From contig NW_008705572.1 of assembly GCF_000186865.1 (NCBI RefSeq), forward strand, positions 1,156,406-1,220,405: DNA of 64,000 bases, given 5' to 3'. Every line of letters starts with the position of its first letter. Position 1 is the stretch's first letter. Below the pieces are notes generated by a model. It was not told where the DNA came from. It made no database searches and saw nothing but the letters and a program-made list of their open reading frames with translations. This document shows, in pieces, positions 29,966 to 38,221 of the stretch. A program made the translations under genes and the position numbers. Source of the DNA: Aureococcus anophagefferens (lineage: Eukaryota > Sar > Pelagophyceae > Pelagomonadales > Pelagomonadaceae).

Positions 29966-30066
29966 GAGTCGGAGGTGAAGGAAGCCCGAAATGGTGCAGT
30001 GGCAAGCAAGAGTCCGGCCTCTGTGGCGACGCACATTGGCGGCCGCCGCCGCCGCCAGCGAGGCGC

Positions 30067-32914
30067 ATGGAGCCGCCGGAAGCGCAGGCGCGCCTCGTCG
30101 CGGACGCGGAAAAGGCCGGCTACGACAACGACACGGCGTGCCTGGTCAACAGCCGCTGGCTCGCCCACTGGCGGCTCTGGTCGTCGCGGGACGCCTGCGG
30201 CGCGCCGGCGCCCGGCGCCATCGACAACGCGTGCCTCCTCGCCGGCGACGGGGCGCTCCAGGGCGGCCTGAACTGGCGCGTCCACTACGACGCGGTGCCG
30301 GAGGCCGCGTGGCGCCTGCTCGCGCGGTGGCACGGAGGCGGGCCGCGCCTCGCGTGCGCGGTCGTCGGCGGCGGGCGGATCGCGCTGGAGACCTGCCGCG
30401 CCGGCGGCGGCGCGCCGGCCCGGCCGGGCTGCCCCGTCGCGCCGCCGCCGACGGCGGCCTGCGCCGCGTGCGCCGCGCCGCTCGCGGTCGCGCGCGCCGT
30501 CGGCTGCGGCGGCTGCCGCGGCGTCGCGTACTGCGACGACCGCTGCCAGCGGAGCCACTGGAGCTCGCACCGCCGCGACTGCGGTCGCTTCGCGGAGCTC
30601 AACGCGGCGGAAACCGCCGCGCCCGCCGCGCCGCGGCGGTCGCCGCGGAAGAAGAAGGCCGCCGCCGCCGCCGCGTCGGGCCCCGCGCACGCGACCTTCG
30701 GCGCCGCCGCGGCGGCCCCGCCGCCGCCGAGGCCCGACGCGGCGGCCGAGGCCGCGGCGGCCGCAAAGCTCCGCGGGTCCGCGGCGACGGCGTCGTCGAC
30801 GGGCCTCGCGAACCTGGGCAACACGTGCTACTTCAACGCGTCGTTGCAGTGCCTGTCGCGCGCGGCGCCCCTGAGCCGCCACTTCCTCAGCGACGGCTTC
30901 GCGGCGGACGTCAACGAGGCCAACCCCATGGGCTGCGGCGGCCGCGTCGCGCGCGAGTACGCCGCGGCGCTCAAGGTCGCGTTCCACCGCGGCGACCGCG
31001 TGCACAGCCCGCACGCGCTCCTGCGGTCCATCGTGCGCCACAACGCCGACTTCGAGGGCCGGCGCCAGCACGACGCCCACGAGCTCCTGACGACGCTCCT
31101 CGACGGGCTCCACGAGGATTTGAATAGGGTCCGGGGGAAGAAGCCCTACTTCGAGACGCCCGAGTCGACGGGGCCGCGCGACGACGCGAGGGTCGCGGCG
31201 GCGACGTGGGCCCAGCACCGGCGGCGCAACGACTCCGTGGTCGTCGACGCGCTCCACGGGCTGCTGCGGTCGACGCTCGAGTGCCCCGTCTGCGGGTCCG
31301 TGTCGACGCACTTCGACCCGTTCTCGACGCTGGAATTGGAGCTCGCGGACGCGCCGGGCCACCGGAGCGTCGACGAGGACGACGACGTCGACGACGAGTT
31401 GTGCGCCGACGACTCGGACGACGGCGTCGACGTCGCCGACGGCTTCGTCTCCCTCGCCGAGGACGGCCGCGGCGCGGTGGGCGCGCCGGGCGCGCGGCTG
31501 CCCGGGGACCCGGCGGACCGCGCGGCGCTCGTCCGGGGCGCCGCGGCGGCCGCGCTGGGCTGCCCGGCGGACCGCGTCGAAGTCGTGGCCGTCCACGCCT
31601 TAGGCGAGCGCGACGTCGACTCCGACGACGACCTCGGCTTCTGCTGCGAGCGGCCCTTCGCCGCGGGGCCGCCGAAGCGCGGGAGCCGCTTCTCCCGACC
31701 GGTCGCGATCCGCGACGGCGACGCGGTGCCCCTGGGCGGCGCCTGGCGCGTCGCCGCCTACGCGCGGCCGCCGCCGGAGCACCGCGCCTGCGTCCTCGTC
31801 GCCGAGGGCGACGCGGGCGCGCCGCCGTCCGTCGTCTACTACCGGCCCGAGTGGCCCGCGGCGCGGCTCCTCGCGGCCGTCGCGCGCGCCGCGCGCCGCG
31901 CCGCGCGCCGCGACTTCGTCCTCCTCGACGACGCGCCGGCGCTCCTCCGGCTCCACGTCGCCGCGCGGCCGCCGCCGGCACCGGCCGACGGCGCCGCGGC
32001 CGACGACGACGACGACGGCGCGTCGAGCTCGTCGTCGTGGTGCGCCGCGGAGTCGCGCGCCGCGCGGCGCCGCGCGAGGCGACACGAGGCGCGCGGCGCC
32101 GCGCCGGACGACGGCGACGGCACGGCCGGCGGCCTGCTCCGCGGCGCGGACATCGCCGTCGTCTCCGTCGACTGGCCGCGGACGCTCGGCGCCGCGGCCG
32201 CCGCGGTCGCGCGCGCGGGCGACGCGCCGAAAACGCGGTCCCGCGACGACGTCGCGCGCGCCGTCGCCTACGCCCGGGCCGCGCGCGCGGCTTCGGCCGC
32301 GCTCCGCGCGGACCCGGACCCCGCCGCGGCCGCGCGGCGCCGCGCGCGGCGCGCCGTGCGGTGGCGGTCGCGGCGCGCGCTCGCGCGCGCGGCGCGCCAC
32401 CGGCGCCGCCGGGAGGCCGTTGAGCCTCGAGGGCTGCCTCCGGCGGTTCACGGCGCCGGAGCGTTGGACGCGGACAACCCGTGGCGCTGCGGGTCCTGCG
32501 CGGCGCCGCGGCGCGCCGTGAAGCGCATCGCCCTCTGGCGCGCGCCCGAGATCCTCGTCTGCTGCCTCAAGCGCTTCGGCGGCCGGGGGAAGCTCGACGG
32601 CGACGTCGACTTCCCCCTCGACGGCCTCGACCTCGCGCCCTACGTCGCCCACGGCGGGCCCGGCCTCGTCTACGACCTCTTCGCCGCGGGTTCACCGCGT
32701 CTCGCGATATCGTCTTCCTTTTTTGAAACCGTCTTCTCCTTAGGTGACGAACCACTTCGGCGCGTCCTTCGGCGGCCACTACACGGCCTTCGCTCGCGAC
32801 GACGACGGCGGCTGGCTGAAGTGCGACGACTCGGCCGTGTCGCCCGTGCCCGCGGCCGTCGTCAAGTCGAGGGCGGCCTACGTCTTGTTTTACAAGCGGC
32901 GCGCGACCTCGTAA
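30067..32914 (+). CDS. Ubiquitin carboxyl-terminal hydrolase (USP) with MYND zinc finger
   Basis: Exon 1 30067-32685 and exon 2 32744-32914, about 929 residues. A MYND finger lies at ~132-174 (CAACAAPLAV..., CDDRCQRSHWSSHRRDC). The USP domain starts with GLANLGNTCYFNASLQCL (catalytic Cys ~254), then QHDAHELLTTLLDGL, the zinc pair CPVC (~406) and a long acidic insert. It ends with the His box after the intron: YDLFA|VTNHFGASFGGHYTAF. That junction needs a GC-AG intron (32686-32743, 58 bp). The conserved box LSLEGCLRRFTAPER (32420-32464) is in the +1 frame relative to its neighbours. So the true CDS needs another intron or frame change before 32420 and one base more near 32462; the concatenated frame given is approximate. 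It should remove ubiquitin from proteins, nuclear or cytosolic. Confidence 0.75.
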
Positions 32915-32937
32915 CTCGAGCTACGAATCATGTGTCT

Positions 32938-35562
32938 TTATTCGGTTCCAGTGGGCGCGGCGAGCGCTGGAAGCGGGGCCTCGGCGTTCGCCGCGGGCAT
33001 GACGAGCGAGTCGCGGACGAAGGCGAGGTACGCCGTGGGCACGTAGCCGCTGCTCCGGCTCGTGAGGTGCTCCGCGAAGAGCCAGCCCGACGCCGCGTCG
33101 AGCTCGGCCTTGAGGACGAGGACGAAGTCGCCGGCGTCGAGGCTCATCTCCTGGGGCTCCTCCTTGGCGAACGCGTGCGTGGCCTTGCACATGCAGATGC
33201 CCGCGCCCGGCGCGTCCGGCGCGGGCGCGGGCGCCGCCGGGTCCGCGGCCGTGCGCGAGAGCCAGTAGCGGCTCACGGCGGAGACGACGCGGCGCGGGGC
33301 GAAGATGATGGTCCCGACGCGCTGGAGCGTCCTCTGCGACGCGCGCCGCGAGAGCGCGCGGCCGCCCGCGAGCAGCGCCGCGGCGGACGCGCGGCGCGAC
33401 GATTGCCGCCGCGCCGGGGCCGGGGCCGGGCCCGGGGCCGCGCCGGGGGACGCGAGGGGCGCGGGCGCCTCGTCGCCGCGCGCGCTCGACAGCTCGCCGT
33501 CCCCCGGGAGGAACTCGGCGACCTTGTGGCGCACGAAGGACGCGAGCGACGCCTCGCTCCACTCGCTCACGACGGGGCTCGAGTCATCAAGGAGCGCGTC
33601 GGCGGTCACCAAGGTGATCTGGTTGATCTGGTTGATCTGGTTGATCTGGTTGATCTGGTTATATTGGTTGATCTGGGTGATCTGGTTGATCGCGGGGCTC
33701 GGCTCCGGCGCGTCGGCGGTGTGGGCGCTCGGCTCCGGCGCGCCGGCGGTGTGGGCGCTCGGCTCCGGCGCGCCGGCGTCGTCGGCGGCGGACGTCGGGG
33801 GCGACGAGGCCGCGGCGGCCGACGACGGCGGGAGCTCGTCCCGGGCGTCGTCCGCCGGCGGCGGCGCGTCGCCCCCGTCCTCGCCGGGCGCCGCGGCCGC
33901 GGGCGCGCCCGGGTGCAGGACGGATCGCACGACGCCGCCGACGAAGCCCTCGAGCTCCGCGGCGCCGGCCTCGGGCTCCGCGGCCGGCGCCGCGTCGGCC
34001 GGCGGCGCGGCGTCGGGCGTCTGCGCGCGCTTGGGCTTCTTGCCGCCCTTCTTCGGCGGCGGCGCGGCCTTGCCGGGCGTCGCGCGGCCGGGCTTGGGCT
34101 TCGCGGCGGCGCGGACGGCCCAGCCGGCCGCGCGCGCGCTCTTCCGCGGCGCGGCCTTGGCCGCCGGGCCGCTCCGCGCGGGCGCCTTGCCGCGCCCGGC
34201 CTTGGCCGACGCCGGGCGCTCCTTCGCGGGCGCCGCGCGCTCGTTCGCGGGCGCCGCGCGCTCCCGCGGCCTCGCGGACGCGGGGCGTTTCCGCGCGTTC
34301 CCCGGCGCCTTCGCCGCCTCCTGCCGCCGCGGCTCGTCGTCGAAGGGCTCGTCGCCGAAGGGCTCGTCGTCGCTAAACGGGTCGCCGAGGGGGTCGTCGC
34401 CGAGGAATTCGTCGCCGAAGGGCTCCGCATCCAAGGGCTCGCGGTCCGGCGCCCGCGTCGGTTCGCGCCGAGGCCCCCGCCGGTGGTCGTGGAGGACGGG
34501 CTTCGCGCGCTTCGGCTTCGCGTCGTCGTTGTCGAAGGTCAACGCCTCGCCGGGGGGCAGCTCGTAGTTGTTGCGCCGGCCGACGGCGAGCGCGCTCTCC
34601 TCCTCTTGCTTTGCCCGCGTCCGCCGGTGGTCGTGGAGGACGGGCTTCGCGCGCTTCGGCTTCGCGTCGTCGTTGTCGAAGGTCAACGCCTCGCCGGGGG
34701 GCAGCTCGTAGTTGTTGCGTCGGCCGACGGCGAGCGCGCTCTCCTCCTCTTGCTTTGCCCGCGTCCGGCGGTGGTCGTGGAGGACGGGCTTCGCGCGCTT
34801 CGGCTTCGCGTCGTCGTTGTCGAAGGTCAGAGCCTCGCCGGGGGGCAGCTCGTAGTTGTTGCGCCGGCCGACGGCGAGCGCGCTCTCGAGAGGCGGGTCG
34901 CTCCAGACCTCCGCGGGCGCCGCGGCGGGCGCCGCCTCGGGGGACCGGAGCTGCTGGAAGCTGTTGGGCAGCGTCGCGACCTCGAAGGACGTCGGCGCGA
35001 AGTCCTCCGGGTACGGGTCGTCGCCGGGCGGCGCCGCGCCGTCGCCGGGCGGCGCCGCGGCGCCGCCGCCGGGGCCGCCCTCGAGGCGCCGCGGGTCGTC
35101 GTCCGCCGGCGGCGACGCCGGCGACGTCGTCGCCGGCGCCGGACCGCTCCGCTTCTTCTTCGTCGGCGTGCGCCGCGCGACGGCCGCGCGCTTGAGCGTC
35201 TGCTCGTAGGGCGTCTCGTCCGCGAGTCGTATCCAGTGGACGTCGTCGTCAGCCCGGACGACGGCGATCTCCTCGAGGGCCTCCTCGTACCAGGGCTTCT
35301 GGGCCTGCGCGACGGCCAGGCGGTGCCGCCGGCTGAACGCGCTCGTCTTGTTGAATTCGATCTCCGCGCGCCGCTCCGCGCGCCGCTCCGCGCGCGCCGC
35401 GCCGCCGGCCTCGTCGCAGATCACCGTGACCTCGACGGGCGCCGACTGCTCCGCGAACCAGCCGTTGAGCGCCGCCAGAGGCAGGGGCACGCCGTGCATG
35501 TAGACCATCGTCGGACCATCCGGCGCTGGGGTTGGGGGCTGCCTCCCAGGGCTGCCTCCCAT
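32938..35562 (-). CDS. Repeat-rich adaptor protein with C-terminal SH3 domain
   Basis: 874 residues (856 if the ATG at 35508 is used). The N-terminal ~120 residues look globular (VYMHGVPLPLAALNGWFAEQ, VEVTVICDEAGG). Three copies of a 48-residue unit follow, beginning SALAVGRRNNYELPPGEAL. Next comes a long Lys/Ala/Pro-rich disordered region with DEPFGDEPFDDEP and AHTAGAPEPS repeats, and an (INQ)n run. The last ~110 residues contain an SH3 fold: CKATHAFAKEEPQEMSLDAG, FVLVLK, GWLFAEHL and SGYVPTAYLAFV (ALYDY-, W- and P-Y-motif equivalents). I infer a scaffold binding Pro-rich partners, cytosolic or cytoskeletal. It is convergent with the USP gene (23 bp between stops). Confidence 0.7.
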   Translation of the reverse strand: MGGSPGRQPPTPAPDGPTMVYMHGVPLPLAALNGWFAEQSAPVEVTVICDEAGGAARAERRAERRAEIEFNKTSAFSRRHRLAVAQAQKPWYEEALEEIAVVRADDDVHWIRLADETPYEQTLKRAAVARRTPTKKKRSGPAPATTSPASPPADDDPRRLEGGPGGGAAAPPGDGAAPPGDDPYPEDFAPTSFEVATLPNSFQQLRSPEAAPAAAPAEVWSDPPLESALAVGRRNNYELPPGEALTFDNDDAKPKRAKPVLHDHRRTRAKQEEESALAVGRRNNYELPPGEALTFDNDDAKPKRAKPVLHDHRRTRAKQEEESALAVGRRNNYELPPGEALTFDNDDAKPKRAKPVLHDHRRGPRREPTRAPDREPLDAEPFGDEFLGDDPLGDPFSDDEPFGDEPFDDEPRRQEAAKAPGNARKRPASARPRERAAPANERAAPAKERPASAKAGRGKAPARSGPAAKAAPRKSARAAGWAVRAAAKPKPGRATPGKAAPPPKKGGKKPKRAQTPDAAPPADAAPAAEPEAGAAELEGFVGGVVRSVLHPGAPAAAAPGEDGGDAPPPADDARDELPPSSAAAASSPPTSAADDAGAPEPSAHTAGAPEPSAHTADAPEPSPAINQITQINQYNQINQINQINQINQITLVTADALLDDSSPVVSEWSEASLASFVRHKVAEFLPGDGELSSARGDEAPAPLASPGAAPGPAPAPARRQSSRRASAAALLAGGRALSRRASQRTLQRVGTIIFAPRRVVSAVSRYWLSRTAADPAAPAPAPDAPGAGICMCKATHAFAKEEPQEMSLDAGDFVLVLKAELDAASGWLFAEHLTSRSSGYVPTAYLAFVRDSLVMPAANAEAPLPALAAPTGTE
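33612..33690. repeat. 9-bp tandem repeat encoding (Asn-Gln-Ile)n
   Basis: TTGATCTGG is repeated about eight times with a few substitutions (TTATATTGG, GTGATCTGG). On the minus strand it encodes the INQ run of the SH3 protein. Period 9 keeps the frame, so copy number can vary without breaking the gene. Confidence 0.85.
34474..34888. repeat. Three 144-bp tandem repeats in the SH3-protein gene
   Basis: The anchor CGGTGGTCGTGGAGGACGGG recurs at 34481, 34625 and 34769, spacing exactly 144 bp (48 codons). The copies are almost identical at nucleotide level, including third positions, so the duplication is recent or is being homogenised. Confidence 0.9.
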
Positions 35563-35731
35563 AGCAGCTCACCCCCCCTTACTCCATCAAGCTGCAGCTC
35601 AATGGCGGAGCACGACGAGCTTGCGGCCTCTGGCGCATGGATCGCAGCTGCACATTGGGCATCGGCAACTGCACGGCTCTGTTGTCAGCCACCGTATTGT
35701 GACGTGTGACTTGTGAGGCATCGATTGCGCA

Positions 35732-36703
35732 ATGCACGGCGTATTCTTCATGGCGCTCGCGCTCCAACGGGCCGCGAGCCTGTCCATCGCCATCACGGGC
35801 AGCTCGCAGGGCATCGGCCTCGACGCGGCGAAGCGTCTGCTCGCCGAGGGCCACACGATCTACCACGGCTGCCGGAGCGCGGCGCGCGCGGACGCGGCCG
35901 TCGCCGGCGCCGGCGGCGGCGTGCCGCTGGTCTGCGACCTCGCGGACCTCGCGAGCGTCCGCGCGTTCGCGGCGGCGCTCCCCGACGACGTCGACGTGCT
36001 CTGCCTCAACGCGGGCGTCGCGCCGTCGACCAAGGCCGCCGCGCCGGCGCGCACGGCCGACGGCTTCGAGGCGTGCGTCGGCACGAACCATCTCGGCCAC
36101 TTTGCGCTCGCGGAGCTCGTCGCGCCGCGGCTCGCGGCGCGGCGCGGGCGGATCGTCGTCACGGCGTCGAGCGTGCACGACCCGGCGCAGCCCGGCGGCG
36201 CCGTCGGCGGCGCGGGCGGCGCGACGCTCGGCGACCTGAGCGGCCTCGCGAAGCTCGAGGACGGCGGGCCGACGATGGTCGACGGCGCGGCCGCCTACGA
36301 CGGCGGCAAGGTCTACAAGGACTCGAAGCTCTGCAACGTGCTCTTCGCGCGGGAGGCGCTGGCGCGGTACCCGGGCGTCGACGTGCGCTCCTTCAATCCC
36401 GGCTTCATCCCGTCGTCGGGCCTCTTCCGCGCGCCGCGCGAGGACAACTGGCTCGGCGCGACGGCGTTCACGCTCGTCGCGGGGCTGGTCGGCTTCGCGG
36501 TGCCCGTGGCCGTGGGCGGCGCGCGCCTCGCCTACGTGGCGACGGCCGACGGCCTCGCGCGAGGCGCGTACCTGTCCGCGGAGACGGGCTCGCGCGCGGT
36601 GACGTTCGCGGACGGCTTCGACGACGGCCTCATCTCGCCGGAGGGCGCGGACGCGGACCTGGCGGCGCGGCTGTGGGAGCGGTCGCGGGAGCTCGTCGCC
36701 TAA
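35732..36703 (+). CDS. Short-chain dehydrogenase of the protochlorophyllide-reductase (POR) type
   Basis: 323 residues. NADP-binding TGSSQGIGLDAAKRL (TGxxxGIG), NAG motif in LCLNAGVAP, and the catalytic YKDSKLCNVLFARE. The last is diagnostic: POR enzymes read YKDSKVCNML, with Tyr, Lys and the conserved Cys. It is followed by SFNPGFIPSSGLFR (POR: YPGCIAETGLFR, with the second Cys replaced by Phe). So it belongs to the POR clade of SDRs. It may be a light-dependent protochlorophyllide reductase paralogue or a POR-like SDR of unknown substrate; loss of the second active-site Cys argues for the latter. The N terminus (MHGVFFMALALQRAASLS) is a short hydrophobic leader without a clear AFAP. Confidence 0.7.
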   Translation: MHGVFFMALALQRAASLSIAITGSSQGIGLDAAKRLLAEGHTIYHGCRSAARADAAVAGAGGGVPLVCDLADLASVRAFAAALPDDVDVLCLNAGVAPSTKAAAPARTADGFEACVGTNHLGHFALAELVAPRLAARRGRIVVTASSVHDPAQPGGAVGGAGGATLGDLSGLAKLEDGGPTMVDGAAAYDGGKVYKDSKLCNVLFAREALARYPGVDVRSFNPGFIPSSGLFRAPREDNWLGATAFTLVAGLVGFAVPVAVGGARLAYVATADGLARGAYLSAETGSRAVTFADGFDDGLISPEGADADLAARLWERSRELVA

Positions 36704-36895
36704 GAAAGCAACTTCCTAGAGCGAAGCGAGATAGGAAGGTGGCTGGCTTCGTTAAATAACTTCAATATGGACTCAGCATCACTTCAGCTTTGACCTCGCT
36801 GACTCGGAGCGGAGCTTACCAAGTCTCGGATTCACAGCGTATGATCGAGAGCTTTCAGCTGTAACTTGAGATCCATCGGTTGCCATCCTCTCGCA

Positions 36896-37119
36896 ATGCA
36901 CCTGAGACGAACGGCTCTCGCCGCCCTGGCGGTCGCTACCACTGTCGTGGCCTTCGCCCCGCCCCGGGCGCCCCGGCCGGCGCCCCGGATTGTGACCGCG
37001 AGGCACGTGGACCTGACCACCATCGCCGAGGTCGTGGCGGGCGCGGCGGTCCTGGGCTTTGTGATCACGTCCCAGGACGAGACCAAGGACAAGGAGGAGC
37101 TGGTGAAGTTCATTCCCGA

Positions 37120-37154
<35 letters not shown>

Positions 37155-38152
37155 TCGTGCTCAACGAGGGCGACGTGTCGGAGGCGGACGTGCTCGCCTG
37201 CCAGGACAGCTGGGCCGGCGCCATCGCGGCCTGCAGCAAGATCTACGCCGAGGGCGGGGACTACATCGGGGCGGCCGCCGACGCGGCGAACGAGCTCTAC
37301 GGCTACGGCTTCACGAAGGTGCTCTTCAAGCCGACCAAGGCGGCCGAGTACCCGTTCCGCCCCACGGGCGCCGAGGCCATGTCCTACTTCGTCGGCGGCG
37401 GCGTCGTCGAGAACGGCTACGACGAGGACGCGGGCTTCGCGATCAACGGCGGCAACGGCTGGGAGAAGGTCGAGTTCTTCAACCACGGCATCGACCTCAA
37501 CGGCCCCACGGCCACGGCGATGGGCTACTACATCTTCACCGACGCCACCACCAAGGACAAGGTGCGCGTCGAGTACACCTTCGGGTACAAGCGGTGCTCC
37601 GACGGCAAGGTGCGCATCTACAACCACCACTCCTCGGTGCCGTACGGGGCGGCGCCCCCGGCGCCCGCGCCGATCACGGAGGAGGAGGTGCTCGACTGCC
37701 AGGCCAAGTGGGCCAACGCCATCAAGACCATCTCCAGCACGTACCTGGCCGAGGGCGACTTCATCGGGGCGGCCGCCGACGCGGCGAACGAGCTGTACGG
37801 CTACGGCAAATCGGAGGTCCTGTTCAAGCCCACCAAGGCGGCCGAGTTCCCCTTCCGCCCCACGGGCGCCGAGGCCATGTCCTACTTCGTCGGCGGCAAA
37901 CAGGTCGAGGGCGGCTACGACGAGGACGCGGGCTTCGCCATCAACGGCGGCAAGGGCTGGAAGGACGTCGTCTTCACGAACCACGGCATCGAGCTCCTCG
38001 GCCCGGCCGCCGTCGCCATGGGGTCGTACGTCTTCACGTGCGCCACGACGGGGGACGAGGCCAAGGTCGAGTACACCTTCGGATACCAGCGCAACGACGA
38101 CGGCAAGCCGCGGATCTTCCTGCACCACTCCTCCGTGCCCTACTCGGCGTGA
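36896..38152 (+). CDS. Plastid-targeted protein with two tandem NTF2/SnoaL-like domains
   Basis: 418 residues from the ATG at 36896. The N terminus MHLRRTALAALAVATTVVAF is a signal peptide ending VAFAPPRAPRP, a classic AFAP plastid motif. A hydrophobic helix and a (PA)n linker follow. Two ~125-residue domains are nearly the same: both contain GAAADAANELYGYG, VLFKPTKAAE, PFRPTGAEAMSYFVGG, GYDEDAGFAINGG and HHSSVPY. The fold looks like NTF2/SnoaL or CaMKII-association-like. No enzymatic residues are obvious. A recent internal duplication is visible at the DNA level. The protein probably sits in the plastid stroma or thylakoid lumen; function unknown. Confidence 0.75.
37121..37155 (+). repeat. 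6-bp repeat (CCCGCG)n encoding a Pro-Ala linker
   Basis: Five to six perfect hexamers separate the plastid leader from the first domain of the tandem NTF2-like protein; they encode [11 protein letters not shown]. Confidence 0.85.
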
Positions 38153-38221
38153 GCGCGAGCGCCGCGAAGCGGGACGCGACAAAGCGCGGCCGCTTAGTAA
38201 TATTCAGCCCCGAACGGCAAC

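Noticed and set aside
33612..33690. CRISPR-like array
   Set aside because: The 9-bp periodic repeat has no spacers, lies in a coding frame and the organism is a eukaryote.
29017..35709. A 2230-codon open frame on the plus strand
   Set aside because: It fuses antisense of the SH3 gene, the USP gene and noncoding sequence. Very GC-rich DNA leaves long stop-free frames; the Arg/Gly/Ala-rich translation has no domain continuity beyond the USP.
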